Below, in pieces: positions 49,962 to 58,222 of a stretch of 59,612 nt of DNA; position 1 is the first letter of the stretch; the number at the start of each line of letters is the position of its first letter. The notes below the pieces were generated by a model. The model saw nothing but the letters and a program-made list of their open reading frames with translations, did not search any database and was not told where the DNA came from. The position numbers and the translations under genes were made by a program. The DNA comes from Rhodocyclaceae bacterium (lineage in GTDB: Bacteria > Pseudomonadota > Gammaproteobacteria > Burkholderiales > Rhodocyclaceae), in NCBI GenBank assembly GCA_003963315.1, contig RXJP01000009.1, forward strand, positions 1 to 59,612, read 5' to 3'.

Positions 49962-51104
49962 ATGGACAGCGTCCTTGGGATTTCGATCTTTCTGGTGCTC
50001 TACCCTTATCTGATTTATCCGCTGGTCATCGCGCTGGTCGGCAAAATCAGGCCACGACCGGTAAGACACCAGGCTCAGCTGCCGTTCATCACCGTACTCA
50101 TCCCGGCCTATAACGAAGTGGACTGCATTGGCACAACCGTGCAGAACAAGCTGGATCAAGACTACCCATCCAACAAATTCGAAATAGTTGTCGTGTCCGA
50201 TGGCTCCAGCGATGGCACCGACGACGTGGTGAAGGGGTTTTCCGAACGGGGCGTGGTACTGATGCGCCGTGAAGGGCGGGAAGGGAAGGCTGCGGCGCTG
50301 AATGCCGCCGTTCGCGTCGCCAAGGGGGAGATCATCGTATTCAGCGACGCCAATTCCCTGTTCGGTCCCAATGCCTTGCGCCAGATTGCCGCCACATTCG
50401 GCGACCCGGATGTAGGCTACCTGACGGGTAGCTTGGCCTTCACCGATGGCGATCCCACAAACCTTAGCGGTGCCGGGGTCGGCGCATACATGCGTTATGA
50501 AAACCTTGTCCGAAGCCTGGAAACCCGTATTGGCTCGGTCATTGGCGTCAATGGCGGCGTCGACGCGATTCGGCGTCATTTGTACGTGGATATTCCACCC
50601 CATTTGATCACCGACTTCGTCCTGCCGTTGACGGTACTGGCGAACGGCTATCGGGTGGTTTACGAACCCTCGGTCACCTCAGCGGAAGCTCCCAACACCG
50701 AAATCGCTTCGGAATTTCGTATGCGCATGCGCGTAGCGCTCAGGGCGATGCAAGGTCTGGCCTATATGCGGCGTCTTCTCAATCCCTTGCGTTATCCCTT
50801 GGCCTCGTTCTGCCTGGTCTCGCACAAACTGCTACGTTACCTGGGCTTCGTTTTCATGACTGGCGCCCTCGTCAGCAACATTGTTCTGGCCCCATCCGGC
50901 GGGCTCTATCCCGTGCTGCTCGGCTTGCAATTGGCCGCCTATGGCATGGCCCTGATCGGCATGATCGACGGTCTGCCGGGAGGCTTGAAGAAGCTGACTG
51001 TGGTTCCCAGTTATCTGCTGCTCTCAAACGCAGCCTTCGCCCTTGCCGCGTTCCGCTTCCTGCGGGGAGATACGATGGCGGTCTGGCGCCCCCGCGCAGG
51101 CTAA
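49962..51104 (+). CDS. glycosyltransferase family 2, membrane-bound
   Basis: A 380-residue GT-A enzyme with an N-terminal membrane helix (ISIFLVLYPYLIYPLVIALVG) and two to three helices at the C-terminus. The GT2 motifs are ITVLIPAYNEVDCIG, VVVSDGSSDGTDDVV, IIVFSDANSLF (the DxD equivalent) and DFVLPLTVLANGYRVVYEP. It has features of processive or lipid-linked transferases near the hyaluronan/cellulose synthase side of GT2 (GVNGGVDAIRR, RMRMRVALRAM). The start ATG 49962 follows GAAAGGATGAA. It is the last gene of the plus-strand polysaccharide run and converges on the XrtA-type operon. Confidence 0.92.
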   Translation: MDSVLGISIFLVLYPYLIYPLVIALVGKIRPRPVRHQAQLPFITVLIPAYNEVDCIGTTVQNKLDQDYPSNKFEIVVVSDGSSDGTDDVVKGFSERGVVLMRREGREGKAAALNAAVRVAKGEIIVFSDANSLFGPNALRQIAATFGDPDVGYLTGSLAFTDGDPTNLSGAGVGAYMRYENLVRSLETRIGSVIGVNGGVDAIRRHLYVDIPPHLITDFVLPLTVLANGYRVVYEPSVTSAEAPNTEIASEFRMRMRVALRAMQGLAYMRRLLNPLRYPLASFCLVSHKLLRYLGFVFMTGALVSNIVLAPSGGLYPVLLGLQLAAYGMALIGMIDGLPGGLKKLTVVPSYLLLSNAAFALAAFRFLRGDTMAVWRPRAG

Positions 51105-51110
51105 GCAGTC

Positions 51111-51131
51111 ATGGGGGCAGCTTGGCCCCAT
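51111..51131. terminator. short hairpin between convergent operons
   Basis: ATGGGG (51111-51116) and CCCCAT (51126-51131) can pair across a 9-base loop in the 45-base gap between the GT2 stop and the ATPase stop. It has no T-run, so it is weak evidence for a shared terminator. Confidence 0.3.
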
Positions 51132-51149
51132 CCCTGCTTCATCCAGGTT

Positions 51150-52223
51150 TCAGTCGGTTTTATCTCCCGACAACTGCTCGATGCCATCTACCAGGCGTCC
51201 AAGCAGGGCCAGAGCGGTGGCGTTATTGCGCAGCAATCCGTCCAGCGCTGCTTCGATGCGGATCATTCGCTCTTCCAACTGCATCATGCGCAAGCCGGCG
51301 TCATCGCGGGACAAGGCTTCAAGTAACTGGCGCGGGCTGTCGGCCCTCGTAGGAGAACCCAACGGCGCATGAATACCAAGGGAAGACTGCCCGTGGGGTA
51401 GCTTGGAAGCAAAGGTTTCGCTTTCCATTTCCTTCGCCACTTCCTCCACATCCTCGCCGGTAAAGGCCTTGGTGTCGGAAAGGAAGCCAGAAAGCAACAG
51501 ACGGTCGCATACCGTGTTGATCCGGCGCGGAATACCGCCGGTAGCGTGGAAAATGGCGGGAAAGGCATCCGCTGAAAACTGGGGGGAATCTGTCCACCCG
51601 GCATGTTTCAAGCGATGTTCCACATAGGCTTGAACTTCCTTCTCCTCCAATGGCCCGATATGGCAGGCGGCAATGACCCGCTGCCGCAATTGCGTCATCT
51701 GGGGGCTTTGCAAAGTATGGCGGAATTCGGGTTGGCCAATCAGGAAACTCTGCAACAGGGAATGGGTATCGAGCTGGAAATTGGACAGCATGCGCAATTC
51801 CTCAACGGCCTGCATGCTCAGGTTCTGCGCCTCGTCCACCACCAACAGGCAGCGCTTGCCGGCGCGATAGGCATCCACCAGGAAGGCTTCGAAGGTAACC
51901 AACAGATCCGCCTTGTTGGCTTCTCGGGTCGGCACGCCAAAGGCGTTGGCGACCATGCGCAAGGCGTTCTCCGCATCCAGTTGGGTGCTCACCAGATGGG
52001 CGGACACGATCAGGGACGGGTCCAGCTTGCTGAAAAGATTGCGCACCAGGGTGGTCTTACCCGCGCCGACCTCGCCGGTAATGACGATGAATCCTTCGTT
52101 CCGGTGCAAGCCATAATCCAGATAGGCCATCGCCCGCCGATGCTGGCGGCTGGCGAAATAATAGGAAGGGTCGGGCGTGGTCTGGAACGGCTTTTCGGTC
52201 AAGCCGTAATAGGCTTCATACAT
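51150..52223 (-). CDS. XrtA/PEP-CTERM system-associated secretion ATPase (ExeA-like)
   Basis: A 357-residue AAA-type ATPase. ATG at 52223 gives MYEAYYGLTEKPFQTTPDPSYYF, the fixed N-terminus of this family. The open frame to 52337 overlaps the neighbouring gene's end and is not used. Walker A is GEVGAGKTTLV and Walker B is CLLVVDEAQNL, followed by LRMLSNFQLDTHSLLQ. The PEP-CTERM locus ATPases resemble the type II secretion helper ExeA, without its peptidoglycan-binding domain. The last 60 residues contain a predicted coiled coil (LRMMQLEERMIRIEAALDGLL). It is the last gene of the export operon, and no DUF3473 deacetylase or FemAB-like gene follows, although these often do. Confidence 0.9.
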   Translation of the reverse strand: MYEAYYGLTEKPFQTTPDPSYYFASRQHRRAMAYLDYGLHRNEGFIVITGEVGAGKTTLVRNLFSKLDPSLIVSAHLVSTQLDAENALRMVANAFGVPTREANKADLLVTFEAFLVDAYRAGKRCLLVVDEAQNLSMQAVEELRMLSNFQLDTHSLLQSFLIGQPEFRHTLQSPQMTQLRQRVIAACHIGPLEEKEVQAYVEHRLKHAGWTDSPQFSADAFPAIFHATGGIPRRINTVCDRLLLSGFLSDTKAFTGEDVEEVAKEMESETFASKLPHGQSSLGIHAPLGSPTRADSPRQLLEALSRDDAGLRMMQLEERMIRIEAALDGLLRNNATALALLGRLVDGIEQLSGDKTD

Positions 52224-52251
52224 AGCTCGGGCAATCGCGTGATGGAGGTGG

Positions 52252-53751
52252 TCAGAAGCGTTGGCTGAAAGACCCGACCACCGCATTTTCGTGGAAGGCG
52301 CCGTTAGTCGTACTGTCGAAGCGCATGCCCCGCACACCGATCGACACGGTGGCCTGCTGACTCGCTTTGAAGGACAGTGAGGCAGTTTGCGTAATCTGGT
52401 CCGCCTGAAGGTTGGCGCTTACTCCTTCCCTCCGCAGGCGTGCGGATGCGACGGTCAGCGTTGTGAGCGGCGTCAGACGGTGAACCCAGGAGACATTGGC
52501 GCCCTGCTCGCGAATGTCGCCACTCTGGGAGAAGCCGTCGGTCACTCCGGGCACGAAATTGAGGGATTGCTGGTCTCGCTGTGTCAGGCTCAAGGTCACG
52601 GTGTTGCGGGCGCCGATCAAGGCGCCGGACGCCTCCCGTACCCTGTTGACGAAAAGACGCGCGGTCTGCACCCCACCGCCTGCGGCGTTGCCCACGCCGC
52701 TTTGATCCATCCGCGCCCGGACCGCCGCTGCACGGGCCACCGGGTCGGGAATGCTGGCAGCCAGCAAATCCGACATCAGTGCGGCGACCGTCCCTTGATT
52801 GGGGACGGACAGCAACACGGGAAGCACGGCGACATCTCGGGTATCGGTGTAACGCCAGTCCGTCAAGGCCGTCTGATGGCTCAAGAGAATGCTACGGCCA
52901 TTGCCAAAAAATCGTCGCTCGCCCAAAGCGGCCATCCGGGTTTTGGGACTTGGGGCCCATTCGATTCCGGCGCCGGGGGTTGCCCGAGTTTCCAGGTCGG
53001 TCGAGGCATAATTTGTCCGTTCCCGCCCGTTGGACAAGGACAGCGTCAATTGGGGCAGAACCTCGTAGGTCAGGCCACCGCGCCACCGCGTGTCTTCGCG
53101 GCTGTCGATCACCGCGTTGCTGACGCGGGTCGCATTCCCGTCAAAGAACCATCCGATCTTGGCCCCGGCCGATGCGTTCTTCACGGTCCACAGCCATTGG
53201 TGGACACGGGAATCCGCAAGGGAATTGTCGTCGGATTGGGAGCGTATCGTGTCAAACCTGAGCTGATAGGCGGCAAGGTCGGACCATTGTCCGCGCACGT
53301 AGGGCGCAATCTGCACCGTCCGTGTTTCCGCCTGGTTGGCGGCAACGTTACCCTGCGACGTTGCCACTGGAGTGAAGGAGGAAGTACTGCGTTGGGCCAC
53401 ATTGGCACTGGCATCGATGAACAGCCATTTGTCCACCGCCTCGTAGGTTGCGGACGACGCCAACGAATTCAGATTGCGTTTCAACTCCGGATGGCCGGCA
53501 TAGTGCACGCTGTCCAACCGATAGTCCAGATTGGCTTTCAGCTTGGGGCTCGCGCCATTGAGATGAAGCGCCGGGGCTAGGTCGGAAATCCAGCCCCGCA
53601 GTTCGTCCGAGCGCAGGGCCATGTTTGAACTGTAGGTTTCCGTCAGCGACACTTCAGGCGTTACGGTCCAGGCCTCGCCATGGGACACTCCCCATCCGCT
53701 CCCTAGCACAAAGACAGCGATCAGGTGACGTAGTACGAGTTTAGTTGCCAT
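52252..53751 (-). CDS. XrtA/PEP-CTERM system-associated outer-membrane beta-barrel protein
   Basis: About 499 residues with a signal peptide (LRHLIAVFVLGSGWGVSHG) and a beta-rich body ending in Phe (VVGSFSQRF), the usual last residue of outer-membrane barrels. The start is set at ATG 53751 (MATKLVLRH). ATG at 53757 or 53763 in the same GCTATG repeat is equally possible. The region WTVTPEVSLTETYSSNMALR at the mature N-terminus is typical of the family found between the tyrosine kinase and ATPase genes in exosortase A loci. It may form or assist the outer-membrane exit of the polysaccharide. The gene overlaps the 3' end of the kinase gene. Confidence 0.87.
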   Translation of the reverse strand: MATKLVLRHLIAVFVLGSGWGVSHGEAWTVTPEVSLTETYSSNMALRSDELRGWISDLAPALHLNGASPKLKANLDYRLDSVHYAGHPELKRNLNSLASSATYEAVDKWLFIDASANVAQRSTSSFTPVATSQGNVAANQAETRTVQIAPYVRGQWSDLAAYQLRFDTIRSQSDDNSLADSRVHQWLWTVKNASAGAKIGWFFDGNATRVSNAVIDSREDTRWRGGLTYEVLPQLTLSLSNGRERTNYASTDLETRATPGAGIEWAPSPKTRMAALGERRFFGNGRSILLSHQTALTDWRYTDTRDVAVLPVLLSVPNQGTVAALMSDLLAASIPDPVARAAAVRARMDQSGVGNAAGGGVQTARLFVNRVREASGALIGARNTVTLSLTQRDQQSLNFVPGVTDGFSQSGDIREQGANVSWVHRLTPLTTLTVASARLRREGVSANLQADQITQTASLSFKASQQATVSIGVRGMRFDSTTNGAFHENAVVGSFSQRF

Positions 53752-54619
53752 AGCCATAGCCATAGCCGTAACCGTAAGCCACCTTGTCCACATGCCGGGT
53801 CTGGTTGAGCACCATCATCTTGACCGGACAGGATTCAATGGTGGCCAAAGCTGCCTGCACAGCACTGCGCAAGGTTTGCTCCGCTTGAACGACGAACACG
53901 ATCTGTCCCATATTGGTGGCCAGCACCCGGGATTCCGTCGTCACCAGCAGGGGAGGCGAATCGAAAATAATGATGCGATCGGAATAGCGGCTAGCCATCT
54001 CCGCCAACAGCCTTGCCATGGCGCCGCTTGCCAATAATTCCGTGGCGTGAGGACTTGGCGACCCCGCCGGCAAGAGGGTCAGTTTGCCCACATTGGTCTT
54101 AAGCAGTACGTCCCCCAAATTCATCGACTTGTCTTTCAACAGGTCGAGCAAACCGGGCAACTGCGGAAGTTTAAACAGTCTGGGCAGGGAAGGCCGGGCG
54201 ACGTCCGCATCGACCAGAAGCACCGTCTTGTCCAATTCCGTGGCAATGCTCATGGCCAGATTGACCGCCGTGAAACTCTTGCCTTCACCGGGCTGCGTAC
54301 TGGTCACCATAATGAGATTGGCGTTACGCACCGGCGCGGCGGATTTTCCCGCTGCGTTGGCAAGGAGCGGACGCTTGAGCACACGGAACTCTTCCGCCGT
54401 CAAAGACCGAGGGTTATCCGGGGTCACGAACCCCGCCTCGGCCAACGCAGCAAGGTCAAGTTCGACCGATTTGGAGGACGAAGTGGAGACAGGAACGGCG
54501 CCAACCTTCGCGGGCTCGTCCAACCTGGGCTGCGATGCAGGCCGCGACGGCTGAGGTACCTGCCCCGCCCCCTGGCGTAACCCTTCGAGACGCTGAGCAG
54601 CCTTTTCAATCAAACTCAT
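53741..54619 (-). CDS. XrtA-associated bacterial tyrosine autokinase
   Basis: A 292-residue BY-kinase domain without its membrane partner, which is the separate chain-length protein encoded upstream. Walker A is STQPGEGKSFTAVNLA, Walker A' is VLLVDADVARP, and Walker B is IIIFDSPPLLVT. The N-terminal EKAAQRLEGLRQ and KRPLLANA blocks match the PEP-CTERM tyrosine kinase group. The C-terminus ends AYGYGYGYGYGN, five tyrosines in alternation with glycine, which is the usual place of the autophosphorylated Tyr cluster. BY-kinases control polysaccharide chain length through cycles of phosphorylation. It lies 11 bases after the chain-length gene and overlaps the barrel gene. Confidence 0.93.
   Translation of the reverse strand: MSLIEKAAQRLEGLRQGAGQVPQPSRPASQPRLDEPAKVGAVPVSTSSSKSVELDLAALAEAGFVTPDNPRSLTAEEFRVLKRPLLANAAGKSAAPVRNANLIMVTSTQPGEGKSFTAVNLAMSIATELDKTVLLVDADVARPSLPRLFKLPQLPGLLDLLKDKSMNLGDVLLKTNVGKLTLLPAGSPSPHATELLASGAMARLLAEMASRYSDRIIIFDSPPLLVTTESRVLATNMGQIVFVVQAEQTLRSAVQAALATIESCPVKMMVLNQTRHVDKVAYGYGYGYGYGN
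53747..53776 (-). repeat. five tandem TAYGGY hexamers at the kinase/barrel gene overlap
   Basis: Read on the minus strand, TACGGT TACGGC TATGGC TATGGC TATGGC encode (Tyr-Gly)5 of the kinase tail, and in another frame supply repeated ATGGCT start-codon choices for the barrel gene. Confidence 0.8.
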
Positions 54620-54630
54620 GCAAGAGCTCC

Positions 54631-56196
54631 TCAGGACACAGGCTTCGTCAAAACGAAGCAGACGATCACCACCACCACGTACGCACCGCCCAACATGCCT
54701 GTGACGCGGAGGAAACGCTGTAGGCGCATCCGGCTGTCCTGAACACGCTGGTCGCTTGCCACCATGGATACCACACCCAGGATGGGCAGGCCAAATTCCC
54801 TGAGTTGCGAGCGGTCATAGACCCGCCCACGAATTTCCTTCGCGAGAAACATCAGCCCTGCTCCAAGCCCTGCCGCCACGAACAGCGATGCGATCAACAT
54901 CAGCGCACGGGATGGGGATACGGGATTGGGGGCAACGCGGGGGGGATCAATCAGGCGGAAATCAGCAACACCCGAAACCGACTGCATGTCTTCAGAGATA
55001 TTCGCGGATTCGCGCCGAGCGACAAGGTTGTCATAATTTTTCTTGTTGACCTCATAATCCCGGTTCAATTGCGCGAGTTGCGCTTCAAGCTCGGGCATGC
55101 GGCGTGCCGTATCCTTCATCTGCGCATACCGAGCGGACAGCTCCGAAACTCGGGCCCGCAGCGAAGCAGCGGAAGCCTCGGCCTGGGCCAAGGAAACCTT
55201 GAGCTGCTCGGACGCCCTCTGCCCACCAACTGCCACCTGGGTCAAGGGAATGCCGGCCTTGCGATACTCGGCCACCAGACGACGACGCTGCTCCTCCAGC
55301 TCCTTGATAACCCGCCGTGCGCCGACCACATCGGGATGGCTGTCGGTATAGCGTTGCAACAGGCTATCCAAGTTGCGCTTCATCGAATCCATCCGTGCAT
55401 CGATATCAGACAGCGTATCCCCCCCTGCCGTCGTGATCGCCGCCGGCGTCGAGGCAACATCTTCACCTGCCAATCCGCGCCGATAGGCATCGCGTGAATT
55501 CTCTGCCTCCCGTAACTGCATCTGGGCAAGATTCAGTTGTTCGCCGATCGTCGCCATCTGTGCGAAAGAGTCCTTTCCTTCCGTCGGAGAGATACCGACC
55601 ATGTTTTGCAACTTGAAGTCCTTCAGCCGACTTTCCGCCTCTTGCAACTTTTTCTCGTAGCTTGCCACTTGGTCGTCGAGGAATTCCTTGGCAGCCTCGT
55701 TATCCGTCGCTCGCCCGCCTTTGCTGCTGTTGATGAATTTCTCAACCATCAGCTCAACCACGCGTTTCGCACGTTCGGGTTTGGTATCACGGAATTTGAT
55801 GACAAAGATATTGTCCTTTTCGCTGCCCGAGGTCTGGATATCGAGCACCTTGATCACGTTGTCGATCAGACGTTCCCGTTGCTCCGTGGTAGTCACCTTC
55901 TCGTCCAGGCCGGTTTCCTTTATAAGCTGCTCCACATTGGGCCGACTGATCACCAGCCGGCTCAACAGCGACACGCGCTGCCCATTGTCGGGTTGCACGG
56001 TAACGCCTTGCATCAATGGCTTGAGAATGGAATCGGTATTGACGAATATCCGCGCCGACGCCTCGTATTTTTTTGGCATCAGCAACACAACCACAGCGAA
56101 GAGGACAGCAACCCCCCAAGCGGTGAGCAAGCCCCACCAGCGATACCGCCACATGGCCCGTAAATGCAGCAGCACTTCCAGAATTACTTTATCCAT
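54631..56196 (-). CDS. XrtA system polysaccharide chain-length determinant (Wzz/PCP type)
   Basis: A 521-residue co-polymerase protein. TM1 is near the N-terminus (WRYRWWGLLTAWGVAVLFAVVVLL), followed by YEASARIFVNTDSILKPLMQGV. Two long coiled-coil regions lie at about residues 170-240 and 260-400. The Pro-rich entry to TM2 is PRVAPNPVSPSRALMLIASLFVAAGLG, and a last hydrophobic stretch closes the protein. It has no C-terminal kinase domain because this is encoded by the next gene. Such proteins pair with the tyrosine kinase and the export lipoprotein to set polysaccharide length in Wzy-type pathways. It lies 11 bases before the kinase gene. Confidence 0.93.
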   Translation of the reverse strand: MDKVILEVLLHLRAMWRYRWWGLLTAWGVAVLFAVVVLLMPKKYEASARIFVNTDSILKPLMQGVTVQPDNGQRVSLLSRLVISRPNVEQLIKETGLDEKVTTTEQRERLIDNVIKVLDIQTSGSEKDNIFVIKFRDTKPERAKRVVELMVEKFINSSKGGRATDNEAAKEFLDDQVASYEKKLQEAESRLKDFKLQNMVGISPTEGKDSFAQMATIGEQLNLAQMQLREAENSRDAYRRGLAGEDVASTPAAITTAGGDTLSDIDARMDSMKRNLDSLLQRYTDSHPDVVGARRVIKELEEQRRRLVAEYRKAGIPLTQVAVGGQRASEQLKVSLAQAEASAASLRARVSELSARYAQMKDTARRMPELEAQLAQLNRDYEVNKKNYDNLVARRESANISEDMQSVSGVADFRLIDPPRVAPNPVSPSRALMLIASLFVAAGLGAGLMFLAKEIRGRVYDRSQLREFGLPILGVVSMVASDQRVQDSRMRLQRFLRVTGMLGGAYVVVVIVCFVLTKPVS

Positions 56197-56248
56197 CAGT
56201 CAGCATTCCGCTTGAGTGGAGTCCGTGAAGCCTTTCCTGATCACAAAC

Positions 56249-56860
56249 TCAGAACCAGCTCTGGGGAATAATCAATACGTCGCCAGGACGCATTTCCACA
56301 TTGGCGGAATAATCGCCCCGCTTGATTAGGTCGTTGATACGCACGCCGTACTGTTTGTTACCTTCACTGGCACGCAGAATTGATGCCCCGTTGCCATTGG
56401 CGAAATCAGTCACCCCCCCGACGGCAATCATCACGTCAAGCAGCGTCATTTTCTGCTTGTAGGGCAGGACTTGGGGCTTGGCGGCCTCTCCCACCACGCG
56501 GATCTGTTCGCTGTAGGGGCCGACGAAGTTGGTCACCACCACCGTCACAACGGGATCGCGGATGTATTGGGTCAGCGCCTTTTCGATGTCTCGCGCCAAG
56601 GTGGTCGCGGTCTTACCCATGGCGGACAAGTCTTCCACCAGCGGTGCGGTGATCTTGCCGTCAGGGCGGACAGGCACCGTCATGGAAAGCTCAGGGCTGC
56701 GCCAAACAACGATATTCAATGTATCGCCGGGGCCGATCAGGTAGTTGTAATCGCTGGACGCCGCCGCAGCCGGCGCGGGTGGATAGGTGGCGCAACCACT
56801 GAGCAGCAACACTACCGCGAACAGCATGCCGAGCATGCGCACGAACATGGACTTGGACAT
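56249..56860 (-). CDS. XrtA system exopolysaccharide export lipoprotein (Wza-like)
   Basis: A 203-residue protein starting at ATG 56860 with GGAGTG upstream. The leader MLFAVVLLLSGC ends in a lipobox (LSGC). The mature part has the polysaccharide export (poly_export) domain (YNYLIGPGDTLNIVVWRSPELSMTVPVRPDGKITAPLVEDL in blocks) and a SLBB domain (VRVVGEAAKPQVLPYKQKMTLLDVMIAVGGVTDFA). It forms, or helps form, the outer-membrane pore for the polysaccharide. It is the first gene of the operon with the chain-length, kinase, barrel and ATPase genes. The 145 bases before it separate it from gspN and must hold the promoter, though I could not identify one with confidence. Confidence 0.93.
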   Translation of the reverse strand: MSKSMFVRMLGMLFAVVLLLSGCATYPPAPAAAASSDYNYLIGPGDTLNIVVWRSPELSMTVPVRPDGKITAPLVEDLSAMGKTATTLARDIEKALTQYIRDPVVTVVVTNFVGPYSEQIRVVGEAAKPQVLPYKQKMTLLDVMIAVGGVTDFANGNGASILRASEGNKQYGVRINDLIKRGDYSANVEMRPGDVLIIPQSWF

Positions 56861-57005
56861 TCTTTCACTCCCTTGAAGTAGACCTCCGAACCCGGCGGCA
56901 TTACACCCCACCACCAAGCATTCCCGACCAGTGCGGAACCGCGGCGACGGCCAAGATTAACAGTCGCATGATACCGTGTCTCGCGCAATGGGCATATGTC
57001 AGAGG

Positions 57006-57737
57006 TCAGAATGAAACAGCCCAGTGATCCGCTACAAACCTGATGCTATTCCCTGCCACGGCGGGCAAACGCTGCAAAAGTGCAGGATCGCCATCGACAA
57101 CGCCGGTGAAATGGACTTGCCCCCCCGGCACCCACAGCCCTTTTCCCTCTATCCGTACGTTTCCGCGCAGGGTATGCCAGGAAATGGCCAGCCCGCCGCC
57201 GTCCCCCAGGACAGTAGCCTCATAATCCCCGAACGTCGCTCCTGGCAGCACGTCGCATCCTGCCCCCGTCCAGCGTACCGTCAGATTGCCACCACACGCG
57301 CGCTGCCAGTCACAGGCGAAGTCGACGCCGTTCACCGAAAAATCTCCCTGCCAGCCTAACTTGGCGAGATCCGAGGAGATCACCAATGCCATCTCCCTCA
57401 CCGAACCGCCGATGTTCAGGGGAGCCCCGCGCCAGCCGGCCAGGCCAACTTCCAGTCGCGACGCCTCCGCGACCCCCAAGTGGGCCTGCCAGGTCAAACG
57501 GGCGCGAAGCAGCCCCTCTGGCCAAAAGGACCAATCGATGTCCCGCCAGAGGCGCCACGTCTGTGCGACGGGATCCAGGACGTCCAGTCGTCCGCGGCCG
57601 CTCCAGACCGTGCCTTCTGCGGCACCCAGACGTACCTGTCCCACGCTCAGTCGTTGTAGTCCCGCACCGACCAGGTCGGCCGGCAGGCGCCAGAGGATCC
57701 CTATCGCCAGGAGAACAAGGAATACGGCCCGTTTCAT
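57006..57737 (-). CDS. gspN: type II secretion system protein GspN
   Basis: A 243-residue protein starting at ATG 57737, which overlaps the gspM stop (ATGA). A single N-terminal membrane helix (KRAVFLVLLAIGILWRLPADLV) is followed by a beta-rich periplasmic domain (VRLGAAEGTVWSGRGRLDVLD and WQRACGGNLTVRWTGAGCDVLPG), as in GspN. GspN is an accessory inner-membrane component of the type II secretion machine. The longer frame to 57845 is not supported because it reads over gspM. It is the last gene of the gsp run in this window. Confidence 0.85.
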   Translation of the reverse strand: MKRAVFLVLLAIGILWRLPADLVGAGLQRLSVGQVRLGAAEGTVWSGRGRLDVLDPVAQTWRLWRDIDWSFWPEGLLRARLTWQAHLGVAEASRLEVGLAGWRGAPLNIGGSVREMALVISSDLAKLGWQGDFSVNGVDFACDWQRACGGNLTVRWTGAGCDVLPGATFGDYEATVLGDGGGLAISWHTLRGNVRIEGKGLWVPGGQVHFTGVVDGDPALLQRLPAVAGNSIRFVADHWAVSF

Positions 57738-58222
57738 TCCGGGACTGCTGACAACACCAACTCCAGGTTGGTGGTCCCTGCGCCCCGCGTCGCCGTCATG
57801 GCTGCCACCGTCAGCCGCTGGGCTTGTTGTAGCTGCCCCAACCACGCCATGGCACGGTCAAAGTCGACGTCGCCCTGCAGTCGTATCCGAGTGTCATCCA
57901 AAGGCGTAACAACCATTGTCAGACCGTTCTTCTGCAGCGACGCAGATACCGCCTCCCTCATTGTGCCAGCCGAGATCAACGGTAGCGGTTTGCGTGCCTG
58001 CAAGGCCCGCCACTGGGCCAGGGTTTCCTGCAAGGCTAGTCCGTCCGCGACAGCTTGCCGTTCTTTTTGCGCCAGCCGATGGTGCGCCGACTGCAAGGCA
58101 ACGGATACCTTGAACACAAGTAACACAGCAACCAAGGCAACGACCACCCCCAGCATCCGGCGTGCGGTAAGCGGCATGGCCGACCAGGCGAGGGCGACGT
58201 TGCGACCGAAGACCGATCTCAT
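57734..58222 (-). CDS. gspM: type II secretion system protein GspM
   Basis: A 162-residue bitopic protein. A membrane helix (MLGVVVALVAVLLVFKVSVALQ, about residues 23-44) is followed by a short coiled coil and a ferredoxin-like periplasmic domain (ISAGTMREAVSASLQKNGLTMVV, RIRLQGDVDFDRAMAWLGQLQ), the standard form of GspM. It anchors GspL and helps form the inner-membrane platform. The start at 58222 overlaps the gspL stop by 4 bases, and its stop overlaps gspN. Identity rests partly on gene order L-M-N. Confidence 0.87.
   Translation of the reverse strand: MRSVFGRNVALAWSAMPLTARRMLGVVVALVAVLLVFKVSVALQSAHHRLAQKERQAVADGLALQETLAQWRALQARKPLPLISAGTMREAVSASLQKNGLTMVVTPLDDTRIRLQGDVDFDRAMAWLGQLQQAQRLTVAAMTATRGAGTTNLELVLSAVPE

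Noticed and set aside
56861-57005. Sigma-54-type -24/-12 promoter before the export lipoprotein gene
   Set aside because: A GG and a GC pair occur (TGGTCGGGAATGCT on the minus strand) but the spacing is two bases short of the required distance.
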